Assembly (NCBI GenBank): GCA_027449025.1
Contig: DAIDMK010000004.1
Span: 1 to 64,000, forward strand
Length of the DNA: 64,000 nucleotides
Direction of reading: 5' to 3'
DNA from: Lutibacter sp.
Lineage (GTDB): Bacteria > Bacteroidota > Bacteroidia > Flavobacteriales > Flavobacteriaceae
Shown: in pieces, positions 43,277 to 51,229 of the stretch
Position numbering within the stretch: position 1 is the stretch's first letter
Layout: every line of letters begins with the position of its first letter
The notes under the pieces: model-generated
Databases searched by the model: none
Seen by the model: the letters and a program-made list of their open reading frames with translations, nothing else
Told to the model about the DNA's origin: nothing
Translations under genes and position numbers: made by a program

Positions 43277-43855
43277 TTAAATTTTTACCAATTCCACTTT
43301 TGCGGTTATGGTCACTTCTTCACCAATCATAAGGCTTCCGGCTTCCAAAACCGAATTGTATTTTAGCCCAAAATCGGTTCTATTGATAATACCTGTAACT
43401 TTCAATCCTGCTTTTGTGTTTCCCCAAGGATCTTTGGTAGTACCACCATAAGTCATCACCAAACTAATTTCTTTGGTTATACCATGTAAGGATAAGTTTC
43501 CAGTTAAATCGTATTTATTAGCTCCTGTTTTTTTAACAGCAGTGCTCACAAAAGTCATTTTTGGATATTTCTCTGTCTCAAAAAAGTCGGCACTCCTTAA
43601 ATGCTCATCTCTTTTTGCATTGTCGGTATTTACACTGTTTATATCAACCACAAAGTTGATTTTTGCATCAGAAAAATCTTCTTTTGTGCTGACTAAAGAT
43701 CCTTCGTACTTAGAAAAGTTGCCTTCAACTTCAGATATAACCATATGATCCACAGCAAATCGAATAGATGTATGCGATGCGTCAATATTCCAGGTAGCCT
43801 GTGCTTGCACCAAAGCAACACTTAGTACGGCAATTACAAAACTTAATTTTTTCAT
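43277..43855 (-). CDS. YceI-family periplasmic lipid-binding-like protein
   Basis: YceI proteins are lipocalin-like barrels that bind isoprenoid chains in the periplasm. The 192-aa protein has a signal peptide (1-20, ending A-Q-A), the opening W-N-I-D-A-S-H-T-S-I-R-F, and the S-V-N-T-D-N-A-K-R-D-E-H-L-R-S-A-D-F-F motif. The later L-S-L-H-G-I-T-K-E and G-L-K-V-T-G-I-I-N-R-T-D-F-G segments are also present. It is transcribed ahead of the MarR gene from a promoter with TATATTTG (43893-43900, minus strand). It faces idi, an isoprenoid gene, across the gap, which may be coincidental. Confidence 0.93.
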   Translation of the reverse strand: MKKLSFVIAVLSVALVQAQATWNIDASHTSIRFAVDHMVISEVEGNFSKYEGSLVSTKEDFSDAKINFVVDINSVNTDNAKRDEHLRSADFFETEKYPKMTFVSTAVKKTGANKYDLTGNLSLHGITKEISLVMTYGGTTKDPWGNTKAGLKVTGIINRTDFGLKYNSVLEAGSLMIGEEVTITAKVELVKI

Positions 43856-43892
43856 GATTTATATTTATTTATATTATTTATTAATTAGGATG

Positions 43893-43931
43893 CAAATATA
43901 TGTCAAAACAATATATGTTGCAACATATATT
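43893..43931 (-). promoter_or_regulatory. yceI promoter with 22-bp palindromic operator
   Basis: The minus-strand -7 box TATATTTG (43893-43900) is preceded by 20 bases and then TTG. That TTG lies inside a perfect 22-bp palindrome at 43910-43931 whose half reads AATATATGTTG. A protein bound there would block the -33 element. The MarR regulator encoded downstream is the likely ligand. Confidence 0.65.
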
Positions 43932-43964
43932 TATAAGAAAATTAATTAATTTTCTTATAAATAT
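43927..43964. repeat. 38-bp perfect palindrome
   Basis: Each half is 19 bases (ATATTTATAAGAAAATTAA) and no mismatch or spacer is present. It overlaps the end of the 22-bp yceI palindrome and lies in the divergent gap between yceI and idi. It may be a second operator or a cruciform-prone element. Confidence 0.85.
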
Positions 43965-44030
43965 TTTACAACACTGGTTATCATCTAGTTATGCTTAAGC
44001 GATTATATTTTATTTACCACTTAAAAAGCG

Positions 44031-44038
44031 TAGATTTG
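44031..44038 (+). promoter_or_regulatory. -7 box of idi
   Basis: TAGATTTG matches TAnnTTTG, 17 bases ahead of the ATG at 44056. Confidence 0.55.
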
Positions 44039-44055
44039 CCGTACATAATTAAGAC

Positions 44056-44574
44056 ATGAAAGAAGAACAAGTTATATTGGTAAACGAAAAGGACGAAAAA
44101 ATTGGCTTGATGCCAAAAATGGAAGCCCATGAAAAGGCAGTGCTCCACAGGGCGTTTTCGGTTTTTGTGTTTAATGATAAAAATGAATTGCTTTTGCAAC
44201 AACGCGCAGCGCATAAATACCATTCTCCTTTATTATGGGCAAACACCTGTTGCAGTCATCAACGCAACGGTGAGAAAAATGTAGAAGCCGGTAAACGCCG
44301 TTTGAAAGAAGAGATGGGCTTTGTTTGCGATTTAAAAGAAGTGACTTGGTTTATTTATAAAGCGGCATTTGACAATGGATTGACAGAACACGAATTGGAT
44401 CATATTCTAATTGGCTATTATAATGACAACCCTATATTGAATAGGGAAGAAGTCGAAAATTTTAAATGGATGACCATTGATGAAGTTAAAAATGATATAG
44501 AAAAAAATCCTCAAATTTATACAGAATGGTTTAAAATCATATTCGATAAGTATTACAGTTTTATAAGTCACTAA
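44056..44574 (+). CDS. idi: isopentenyl-diphosphate delta-isomerase, type 1
   Basis: This enzyme interconverts isopentenyl and dimethylallyl diphosphate for quinone, carotenoid and undecaprenyl synthesis. The 172-aa protein has the type 1 (Nudix-fold) signature: catalytic Cys in W-A-N-T-C-C-S-H, metal-binding H-R-A-F-S-V-F near the start, and the Nudix-like R-R-L-K-E-E-M-G-F. Length is normal. It is followed 12 bases later by a PTPS/QueD gene, so the two are probably one transcript from the box at 44031. Confidence 0.95.
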   Translation: MKEEQVILVNEKDEKIGLMPKMEAHEKAVLHRAFSVFVFNDKNELLLQQRAAHKYHSPLLWANTCCSHQRNGEKNVEAGKRRLKEEMGFVCDLKEVTWFIYKAAFDNGLTEHELDHILIGYYNDNPILNREEVENFKWMTIDEVKNDIEKNPQIYTEWFKIIFDKYYSFISH

Positions 44575-44586
44575 ATAAATTAAACT

Positions 44587-44997
44587 ATGAAAGTAACCGT
44601 AAACAGAAAAGCACATTTTAACGCTGCGCACCGATTGTATAATGCTGATTGGACAGATGCACGAAATGCAATAGTGTTTGGGAAATGTGCGAACCCACAT
44701 TATCACGGACATAATTATGAGCTTACAGTCTCTGTTAAAGGAGAAATTCATCCTGAAACTGGTTTTGTGATGGATATGAAAATTTTGAAAAACTTAATTG
44801 AAACAGAAATTGAGGAACAATTTGACCATAAAAATTTAAACGAGGAAGTTCCGGAATTCAAAACTTTAAATCCAACTGCCGAAAATATCGCTGTGGTTAT
44901 TTGGAACAAACTGCGTCCAAAAATTGGGAAAAATCTGGATCTTTCCATCACACTTTTTGAAACCCAAAGAAATTTTGTCACTTATGATGGAGAGTAG
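44587..44997 (+). CDS. queD: 6-pyruvoyl-tetrahydropterin synthase / 6-carboxytetrahydropterin synthase family
   Basis: This zinc enzyme acts on dihydroneopterin triphosphate. In bacteria it most often makes 6-carboxytetrahydropterin for queuosine, though some members act in pterin synthesis. Zinc ligands are visible as the H-F-N-A-A-H-R region and H-G-H-N-Y. The catalytic Cys is in G-K-C-A-N-P-H-Y-H-G-H, and E-T-Q-R-N near the end binds the pterin. At 136 aa the length is normal. The QueD assignment over PTPS is by prevalence, since no other queuosine gene is near. Confidence 0.85.
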   Translation: MKVTVNRKAHFNAAHRLYNADWTDARNAIVFGKCANPHYHGHNYELTVSVKGEIHPETGFVMDMKILKNLIETEIEEQFDHKNLNEEVPEFKTLNPTAENIAVVIWNKLRPKIGKNLDLSITLFETQRNFVTYDGE

Positions 44998-45242
44998 GTT
45001 CCCTAAGCTGTGAAGCGAAATTTTAAAAAAGTAGGGTCAAATCCCGACCTAACCGTTCTAAAAGTTGATTGTAATATTCATCTTTTAAACCTATGTCGAG
45101 AGGTGTCGAAGTAGGGCAAGGGGTGTGTTTTCAGAAAAACCAATTATTTAAAATTAGAAGTTAAAAAAATATGGCAATTTTACTATTAAAAGCAAATTGC
45201 CACAGATTTTTAAATAAGCATCAAAGCAATAAGGCTTAAATT

Positions 45243-45452
45243 TTATTTAACCTTTTTTTTGCAGGAATTGATTCCGAAAATAGTGTAAATCGGACAGAAA
45301 CTTACCAAGCTTGTCAGCAAGAAAATTAACGAGAAGGCTAATAGTACAATGGCTAGCGTACCATTAATCATTTCTAAATAATATAAAACGGCAATTACAA
45401 CTGCGATTAAAACGCGAATCAATTTGTCTGCTGAACCCATGTTTTTTTTCAT
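45243..45452 (-). CDS. DUF2892 small membrane protein
   Basis: The 69-aa protein has the DUF2892 pattern: N-M-G-S-A-D-K-L-I-R, two membrane helices, then C-P-I-Y-T-I-F-G-I-N-S-C and a basic tail. In other bacteria this domain is found alone or fused to rhodanese domains, and its role is unknown. The two cysteines near the C-terminus are family features. Confidence 0.88.
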   Translation of the reverse strand: MKKNMGSADKLIRVLIAVVIAVLYYLEMINGTLAIVLLAFSLIFLLTSLVSFCPIYTIFGINSCKKKVK

Positions 45453-45496
45453 GATATTCCCTTTTTTAAATTAACAATAAATATAATATAAAATGT

Positions 45497-46087
45497 TTAT
45501 TCTTTCTTGTTTTTATTCAACTCATCCTGCAGCATTCTCATGGCCTTTTGTTCTCTTGCCATAGCTTTTTCCTTGTAAATTGCAAATTCTTCCTCAATCT
45601 GTTTTAATGACAAGATGGATTGTTGTGTGATGCTGTTGCTTTGTTTAAATTTGATGATAAAAAAGATTAATACAATGATTAAGAAAATGACAATTAGAAA
45701 AAATAATGTTTTAAAATAAGATTTTTCAAGCTGAATACCAATTAATGAAATAGTCTCTTTTTCCGACATCAAGTTTGAAATGACCGTTTCAGATTCTCCA
45801 TATTTGGTTTGTAAACTATCAATGAGTAGCTTTTGTGAATTTAAGATATAGAAATTGTCGGAAACCTTCTTTTTTGATGCCGAAAGGGAATCAATGACAC
45901 TAGATTTTAATTTAAGCAGCCAGCTTGCTTTCACAACTTTAAAGTCCTGATAATTATTCGATTCATCAACAAGATAGTCAAACTGATTTTTTACTGAGCC
46001 GGTATCAATAAATTGTTTTGTGCTTTGGCTAAAAATGTTGGTTATTATAAATAATACGATTAAAACCGTGATTGTTATTTTTCTCAT
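45497..46087 (-). CDS. signal-peptide coiled-coil membrane protein, unknown function
   Basis: The 196-aa protein has a signal peptide (1-20, ending I-F-S-Q), a charged periplasmic helical part (about 25-115), one membrane helix (about 126-145, rich in Ile, Leu and Val), and a cytoplasmic coiled coil ending in Lys/Glu repeats. I recall similar Flavobacteria proteins carrying the name tRNA (guanine-N1)-methyltransferase, which this architecture does not support. No function can be given. It sits between DUF2892 and adenine deaminase on the same strand. Confidence 0.75.
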   Translation of the reverse strand: MRKITITVLIVLFIITNIFSQSTKQFIDTGSVKNQFDYLVDESNNYQDFKVVKASWLLKLKSSVIDSLSASKKKVSDNFYILNSQKLLIDSLQTKYGESETVISNLMSEKETISLIGIQLEKSYFKTLFFLIVIFLIIVLIFFIIKFKQSNSITQQSILSLKQIEEEFAIYKEKAMAREQKAMRMLQDELNKNKKE

Positions 46088-46124
46088 TGGTTAAATTTCT
46101 TTGATTTCATAACGAAGTAAAAAA

Positions 46125-47132
46125 CTACTTATTGTTATTATAATAGACTTCCAATTCATTTAAATAATGCTGTTTTGCGTTTATGTCTAACAAAGAATAC
46201 TGAAACGAATTTTTAGCCAGTTGGTAAAGATCAAATTTGGAAAGATTTAAAGCCTCTTGTATGGCTTCATAATTTCTATTTACCTGTCCGCCAAAATACG
46301 CTGGATCATCAGAATTTACAGTTACTTTTAATCCCAATTCCATCATTTTTTTTAATGGATGATTTTTTAAATCGTTCACCACCTGAAGCGAAGTATTTGA
46401 AAGGGGACAAACCGTTAAGGCAATATCTCGTTTGATAATTTCCTGTATCAAGTTTTCATCTTGTAAGGCATTGTTTCCATGGTCAATGCGTATAATGCCC
46501 AAAATATCTAAGGCTTCCCAAACATAGGCCGCCGACCCTTCTTCACCTGCATGAGCCAAGGGTATATAACCTTCTTTTACAGAAGCTTCAAAAACGTTTT
46601 TAAATTTTGAGGGCGGATTCCCTTTTTCCGAAGAATCCAATCCAACCGCAGTGATTTTATCTTTAAAAGGAAGCGATTGTTTTAAGGTTTTAAACGCCTC
46701 CTCTTCGCTTAAATGACGCAAATAACTCATAATCAGCAATGAAGAAACATTTAAGTTTGTTTTTGCATCGTCACAGGCTTTTGAAATACCATTAATAATC
46801 GTTTCAAAGGCAATTCCTCTATCGGTATGTGTTTGTGGATCAAACATAATTTCTGTATGCCTCACATGTTGGTCGGCACATTTTTGCAGATAACTGTAGG
46901 TTAAATCGTAAAAATCCTGTTCGGTAACCAAAACCCCAGCGCCCTGATAATAAATATTTAGAAAATCCTGCAAGCAATTAAATTTATAGGCTTCTTCAAT
47001 CTCTTTTACAGAATTATAGGGAATCTTAATTTGGTTTCTTTGGGCTATTTTAAACATCAATTCAGGCTCAAAAGAACCTTCAATGTGCAAATGTAATTCA
47101 GCCTTGGGTAAATTTGTTATAAATGTTTTCAT
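46125..47132 (-). CDS. adenine deaminase (adenosine-deaminase-like amidohydrolase)
   Basis: This enzyme hydrolyses adenine to hypoxanthine in purine salvage. The 335-aa TIM-barrel protein shows the zinc motif L-H-L-H-I-E-G-S, H-A-G-E-E with the catalytic Glu, R-I-D-H-G-N-N, and N-S-D-D-P-A-Y-F-G-G. The Y-F-G-G after the Asp pair and the A-G-E-E-G-S-A-A-Y-V-W segment fit the adenine-deaminase subgroup rather than true adenosine deaminase, in which I would expect a different C-terminal motif. The call rests on motif reading, so adenosine deaminase is the alternative. Confidence 0.85.
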   Translation of the reverse strand: MKTFITNLPKAELHLHIEGSFEPELMFKIAQRNQIKIPYNSVKEIEEAYKFNCLQDFLNIYYQGAGVLVTEQDFYDLTYSYLQKCADQHVRHTEIMFDPQTHTDRGIAFETIINGISKACDDAKTNLNVSSLLIMSYLRHLSEEEAFKTLKQSLPFKDKITAVGLDSSEKGNPPSKFKNVFEASVKEGYIPLAHAGEEGSAAYVWEALDILGIIRIDHGNNALQDENLIQEIIKRDIALTVCPLSNTSLQVVNDLKNHPLKKMMELGLKVTVNSDDPAYFGGQVNRNYEAIQEALNLSKFDLYQLAKNSFQYSLLDINAKQHYLNELEVYYNNNK

Positions 47133-47452
47133 CTGTTTATATTTTATTTTTTATTGGTACAGATGCAGTTCGCTATTAATCATTCTACTGTGTATCATAA
47201 TTTGTTATGCTCGTTTCATAATACAAATTTACATAAATGAATATTTTTAATGGATTTTTGTTTGAAAATTTATAGAGAATTAATTGGGTGACATTTTTTA
47301 CAGCCAGTTTTATTTTTAAATGTTCACAAAAACAGACAGAATGAGATAGAATTGCGTTAATGATTTTAAAAGCATTCTATTAAAAATTAAAAATTTATGT
47401 TAAAAAATAAAGATTATTTAGATTAATGGTATGACAATAGCCTATTTTCTTG
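47133..47452. other. intergenic divergent gap, no gene seen
   Basis: This AT-rich sequence lies between adenine deaminase (-) and a small gene (+). No ORF or RNA gene is supported; the right end leads into a -7 box at 47453. Confidence 0.5.
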
Positions 47453-47460
47453 TAAATTTG
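47453..47460 (+). promoter_or_regulatory. -7 box of the small gene at 47488
   Basis: TAAATTTG matches TAnnTTTG, 27 bases before the ATG. Confidence 0.55.
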
Positions 47461-47487
47461 CAGTTAAAATAAATCAATAAAAATTTT

Positions 47488-47754
47488 ATGGCAAGTATTA
47501 AAAATTTAAAAAAGGACATTAATTACGTTCTGGGAGATATTATTGAAGCCTGTTATACTTGGGAATTGTACAATCCTAAAGCAGGTTCAGCAGGAACAGA
47601 AGCGATTATAGATGAAGCGATTGAATCATTTGATGTTTTAATTGAGAAAGTGAATGTTAAAAAAATTGAGGACAAAAAAGCTTATTTTAAGGCTATTAAT
47701 TTAGAACTAGAAAAAACAGCCCACGATTTAATTGAAAAAGTAAATAAACTTTAG
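47488..47754 (+). CDS. small conserved-looking cytoplasmic protein, unknown function
   Basis: I do not recognise a named family. The 88-aa acidic/basic helical protein begins M-A-S-I-K-N-L-K-K-D-I-N-Y-V-L-G-D-I-I-E-A and contains K-A-G-S-A-G-T-E-A-I-I-D-E-A. It has no signal or membrane segment. A promoter box 27 bases upstream and typical codon use make it a credible gene. Confidence 0.72.
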   Translation: MASIKNLKKDINYVLGDIIEACYTWELYNPKAGSAGTEAIIDEAIESFDVLIEKVNVKKIEDKKAYFKAINLELEKTAHDLIEKVNKL

Positions 47755-47873
47755 TTTTTTATTAACATTTATAAGGTTTGATTTTTTTTTAAAATGAAAT
47801 TTATTGCGTAAATTTATACAATAATAAACGTAATATAACGTTCTTTAATTACCAACTAAAAACCTATTAATTT

Positions 47874-48086
47874 ATGGCAAGAGCAATGTTTGAGTACACC
47901 AAAACCATACTCGAAAAAGTCAGTTTTAATAAAGAATTATTTAAAAAGGAATTGGAAAAAGCAGTAAACAGATTATTACCCTATGAAATAAAAGAATTGT
48001 ATTGTTGGCTAAAAGAGTTTACGCTTAATAAACCGGAACTTCAATTGTGTCTGGTCTTAGTGGAAAATAATAAAAGGAGCTTTTAA
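47874..48086 (+). CDS. small basic protein, unknown function
   Basis: The 70-aa product (M-A-R-A-M-F-E-Y-T-K-T-I-L-E-K-V-S-F ... Y-C-W-L-K-E-F) is mostly helical and lysine-rich, with no signal or membrane segment. The opening matches a family of short Bacteroidota proteins that I cannot name with confidence. Its stop codon lies inside the hairpin that ends the transcript, overlapping the stop of the convergent oxyR gene. Confidence 0.7.
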   Translation: MARAMFEYTKTILEKVSFNKELFKKELEKAVNRLLPYEIKELYCWLKEFTLNKPELQLCLVLVENNKRSF

Positions 48087-48098
48087 GCTCCTTTTTTT
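48074..48098. terminator. bidirectional terminator overlapping two stop codons
   Basis: AAGGAGCTT (48074-48082) pairs with AAGCTCCTT (48085-48093), followed by a T run and preceded by A-rich sequence. The stop codons of both convergent genes are within the hairpin. Confidence 0.85.
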
Positions 48099-49030
48099 TG
48101 TTGAAGCGGACTAATTATTTGAACATCATTAAAGGCAATAACGCCTCTTATTACACTATCTATCACGTTTTTTAACGTTTCAATTAATTGTATTTTTAAT
48201 TGGGTTTTGTGATATATAATGCTTATTTCCCTTGCTGGAACCGGGGTGTTAAAAGGACGCAAATATTTTGTGTCATTGTCGTCCAAATCCAATGTTTGTA
48301 AATAGGGCAACAGGGTCATGCCCAAATCTTCTTTTGCTAATTTAATTAAAGTATCAAAACTGCCGCTCTGAATCTGAAAATGCTGATTTTTGTAGCCAAT
48401 TGCACTGCATAAATTGATAATATTTTCTTTAAAGCAATGGCCATCTTCCAGCAACAAAATATCGTCTATTTGTAATTCTTCCACAGCTATAATCTTGTTA
48501 TTGAACAGGCGATGTTCTTCAGGTACAAACCCAACAAAAGGCTCATAATATAAAACACGCTCCATAATTTGATCATTTTCTAATGGGGTGGCGGCAATTG
48601 CCACATCTATATGCCCATCCGCCAATTTTTTCAGAAGCTCTCCGGTAGTAAGTTCTTCAATAATTAGATTTACTTTTGGGTATTTTTTAATAAAAGTTTT
48701 TAAAAACATGGGTAATAGTGTTGGCATCACGGTTGGAATAATCCCCATCTTAAAATCCCCACCTATATATCCCTTTTGCTGGTCGATAATATCGTTTATA
48801 CGGCTGCTTTCATCAACAATAATTTTAGCTTGCTCAATAATCTTTTTCCCAACTTCGGTAAGTTGAATGGGTTTTTTATTTCGGTTGAAAATTTGTGTAT
48901 CAAATTCCTCTTCAAGTTTTTGTATTTGCATACTTAAAGTGGGTTGGGTAACAAAACAATGTTTGGATGCTATCGTAAAGTTTTTGTACTCGGCTACTGC
49001 CAAAACATATTTTAATTGTGTTATTGTCAT
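48083..49030 (-). CDS. oxyR: OxyR peroxide-sensing LysR-family regulator
   Basis: OxyR forms a disulfide on contact with hydrogen peroxide and then activates defence genes. The N-terminal LysR helix-turn-helix is present (T-I-A-S-K-H-C-F-V-T-Q-P-T-L-S-M-Q-I). In the C-terminal sensor the two redox cysteines fall exactly at positions 199 and 208 (E-D-G-H-C ... N-L-C), as in E. coli OxyR. That numbering holds with the ATG at 49030 (315 aa), so I prefer it over the 13-residue longer start. It is divergent from dps, a standard OxyR target, with repeats in the gap between them. Confidence 0.93.
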   Translation of the reverse strand: MTITQLKYVLAVAEYKNFTIASKHCFVTQPTLSMQIQKLEEEFDTQIFNRNKKPIQLTEVGKKIIEQAKIIVDESSRINDIIDQQKGYIGGDFKMGIIPTVMPTLLPMFLKTFIKKYPKVNLIIEELTTGELLKKLADGHIDVAIAATPLENDQIMERVLYYEPFVGFVPEEHRLFNNKIIAVEELQIDDILLLEDGHCFKENIINLCSAIGYKNQHFQIQSGSFDTLIKLAKEDLGMTLLPYLQTLDLDDNDTKYLRPFNTPVPAREISIIYHKTQLKIQLIETLKNVIDSVIRGVIAFNDVQIISPLQQKKGA

Positions 49031-49031
49031 T

Positions 49032-49105
49032 ACTATCAATATTTGTGATAAAGATATTAAAACTATCAATTAAGATAATTTTTATGGGCCTTTATTTTTG
49101 CCGAT
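49032..49105. promoter_or_regulatory. oxyR-dps divergent regulatory region
   Basis: ACTATCAAT occurs at 49032-49040 and again at 49062-49070, a 30-base period (about three helical turns), with GATAAAGATATT between. ATAG/CTAT elements at such spacing suit OxyR binding. A near -7 box for dps, GATATTTG, lies at 49098-49105 (one mismatch). Confidence 0.5.
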
Positions 49106-49137
49106 ATTTGTAATAGTAAAATTAGGTTAATTTAAAA

Positions 49138-49614
49138 ATGATGAATATGAAGACAAGTATTGGATTAGACAAAGAAAAAGCTAAAAACTTAACCATCGGT
49201 TTAAATAGTTTGTTGGCAAATTTTCAAGTGTATTATCAAAATTTAAGAGGGTTGCATTGGAACATTAAAGGAAAATCTTTCTTTGAATTGCACATTAAGT
49301 ATGAAGAGTTTTATAATGACTCCCAAATTAAAATAGATTTAATTGCAGAGCGAATCTTGACGTTAGGTGGAACTCCTATGCATACCTTTGAGGAATATAC
49401 TAAATTATCAAAAGTAGCAGTGGGAAAAAATATCACTAAAGACGTGGAAGGTGTTCAGTTGGTAGTGAATTCTTTAACAGAAATTTTATTGTTGGAAAGG
49501 GCGATTCTTAATGAATCTGCCGATGCAAATGATGAAGGAACCAATGCGATGATGAGCGATTTTATAGCTGAACAGGAAAAAACGATTTGGATGCTAAATG
49601 CTTGGTTGAAGTAA
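49138..49614 (+). CDS. dps: Dps-family iron-storage and DNA-protection protein
   Basis: Dps forms a 12-subunit shell that oxidises Fe2+ with hydrogen peroxide and stores it, protecting DNA. The 158-aa protein has the ferroxidase-site residues spaced as in the family (L-H-W-N, F-E-L-H, Y-E-E-F-Y-N-D, and the I-D-L-I-A-E-R-I helix), and W-M-L-N-A-W near the end. Several ATGs open the frame in close succession (49138, 49141, 49147), and the first may not be used. It is divergently transcribed from oxyR and ends at a strong bidirectional terminator. Confidence 0.95.
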   Translation: MMNMKTSIGLDKEKAKNLTIGLNSLLANFQVYYQNLRGLHWNIKGKSFFELHIKYEEFYNDSQIKIDLIAERILTLGGTPMHTFEEYTKLSKVAVGKNITKDVEGVQLVVNSLTEILLLERAILNESADANDEGTNAMMSDFIAEQEKTIWMLNAWLK

Positions 49615-49702
49615 AAGAAAATCGGAGGACCGAAATAAGAAAATACATAGTCTAAAATTGGTTTTAAAAATCAGAAGCAGACTTGAATCACTTAAAAATT
49701 AT

Positions 49703-49737
49703 AAATGCAGTTTTCAAAATTTGAAAACTGCATTTTT
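49703..49737. terminator. bidirectional terminator between dps and the acyltransferase gene
   Basis: AAATGCAGTTTTCAAA (49703-49718) and TTTGAAAACTGCATTT (49720-49735) form 16-bp arms with one base at the centre; T runs are present on both sides. Confidence 0.9.
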
Positions 49738-50588
49738 TAATAAATATCCCAGAATGTACGTTGTTTGTCCAATTCATCTTCCTGTTTTCTATATTCCTCA
49801 ACAGAAATAACCTTTAAAAAAGAAGGATGTTGTTCAATGCCAAATTCTATTTTTTTTACAATTTCATCAACAGTGTCGTTTTCGTAATCAATTTCAATAG
49901 GCTTTTTAATCACTATTGACTGCAATACATTCCGTTTTTTGATGAGTAGCCCTTTTTTATCGTATGCCCTTCTAAAACCATCAATAACAATTGGAATTAC
50001 AATGGGTTTACAGGTTTTTATAATATGGGCAGTACCGCGCCTGATTGGTTTAAACGGTTTGGTGGTACCCTGCGGAAAGGTAATCACCCAGCCATCATCC
50101 AATGCTTTTTTAATATTGCTGATGTCAGACATTTTTACCTGTCTATTCACGTTTTCTCCAGCACTTCTCCAGGTTCTGTCAATAGAAACAGAGCCCACAT
50201 AGGCGAATATTTTTGGTAAAATACCCGATTTCATCGTTTCGGATGCGGCAACATAATAAATATTTAGCTTCGGATTCCAGATATAACCTATGTTTTTTAG
50301 AGAATCTACCCTTCCTTTTAACGAAGCATTAAAAACGTGATACATCGCTGCAACATCGGCAAAATAGGTTTGGTGGTTGGAAACGAATAACACATTATTG
50401 GGGGGAAGATCCCTTATTATTTCAGATCCCTCAATTATTAACTGGTTGAAACGTCGATAACGTCCATGAGAAACAACTCCAATAATTCTTACGAGCCATC
50501 TTTTTACAAATAAGATATGGCCAAAAGGGTTTCTTTTAAAAATTGGCATGTAATAGATTGGGTTTTTAATGAATGACAAATTTAACAA
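49737..50588 (-). CDS. 1-acyl-glycerol-3-phosphate acyltransferase-like (PlsC family)
   Basis: This enzyme transfers an acyl chain to a lyso-lipid in phospholipid synthesis. The 283-aa protein has the PlsC-type block I S-N-H-Q-T-Y-F-A-D and block III F-P-Q-G-T-T-K-P-F. In block I the spacing from His to Asp is five residues, not the four of HX4D, and block III reads PQGT instead of PEGT, so it belongs to a divergent branch. The N-terminus has a hydrophobic, basic stretch that could bind the membrane. It is the last gene of a run on the minus strand shared with a Nudix gene and a TRIC-type channel gene. Confidence 0.82.
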   Translation of the reverse strand: MLNLSFIKNPIYYMPIFKRNPFGHILFVKRWLVRIIGVVSHGRYRRFNQLIIEGSEIIRDLPPNNVLFVSNHQTYFADVAAMYHVFNASLKGRVDSLKNIGYIWNPKLNIYYVAASETMKSGILPKIFAYVGSVSIDRTWRSAGENVNRQVKMSDISNIKKALDDGWVITFPQGTTKPFKPIRRGTAHIIKTCKPIVIPIVIDGFRRAYDKKGLLIKKRNVLQSIVIKKPIEIDYENDTVDEIVKKIEFGIEQHPSFLKVISVEEYRKQEDELDKQRTFWDIY

Positions 50589-50596
50589 AAAATAAA

Positions 50597-51229
50597 TTAA
50601 ATATCTTTTAATAACATTTTGATTTCATTTAACATCATCGCGGTTGCCCCCCAAACAACACAATTACTTAAGTTGAAACAGGGAACAAGTATGCTCTTGG
50701 CGTAGGATGTTGTTACAGTCGCAGTTGAAAACGCATTCTCATTTAACAGATCTTCTAACAAAATAGCTATATTTTCTTCCACTTCTTCATTTTTTGTTAG
50801 GATGGGTGTATAGTTTACCACTCCCAAAAAAGGGGTAACCATAAAATTGCTGGGAGGGATAAATACATCGGTCATTTGTTTAAAAATATACACATCATCA
50901 GATTCAATACCAACTTCTTCATGAGCTTCTCGCAAGGCAGTGTTTTGTAGAGAATCATCAGCACTTTCGAATTTTCCCCCTGGAAAACTTATTTGTGATG
51001 CATGTGTACCGTTATAATCTGCGCGCAAAGTGAGTAAAAAACAAGTTTCTCCTTGAGAATTCGGATAAAATAATGCCAATACTGCCGCTTTTTTTGCATT
51101 TTTGGAATCTATTAATTGCTGGGCATATTTTTGTAGGTATTTTGGTGCCAATTCAAATTGGGCATCCAATCCACCAAGTGCTATTTCTGATAGCCTTGAA
51201 ATACTATTTTTAAAGTCCTTGAAATCCAT
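50597..51229 (-). CDS. Nudix hydrolase, coenzyme A pyrophosphatase-like
   Basis: This family cleaves CoA or its thioesters to 4'-phosphopantetheine and 3',5'-ADP. The 210-aa protein carries the CoA-specific segment S-Q-I-S-F-P-G-G-K upstream of the Nudix box, which reads R-E-A-H-E-E-V-G-I with normal catalytic Glu residues. A C-terminal helical segment follows. Its ATG abuts the stop of the TRIC gene upstream (adjacent codons), suggesting co-translation. The pairing with an acyltransferase is at least compatible with lipid/CoA turnover. Confidence 0.9.
   Translation of the reverse strand: MDFKDFKNSISRLSEIALGGLDAQFELAPKYLQKYAQQLIDSKNAKKAAVLALFYPNSQGETCFLLTLRADYNGTHASQISFPGGKFESADDSLQNTALREAHEEVGIESDDVYIFKQMTDVFIPPSNFMVTPFLGVVNYTPILTKNEEVEENIAILLEDLLNENAFSTATVTTSYAKSILVPCFNLSNCVVWGATAMMLNEIKMLLKDI

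Noticed and set aside
45001-45120. T-arm-like words (GGGTCAAATCCCGACC) between the PTPS/QueD and DUF2892 genes
   Set aside because: No acceptor stem, D-arm or anticodon arm can be built around it, so it is not a tRNA.
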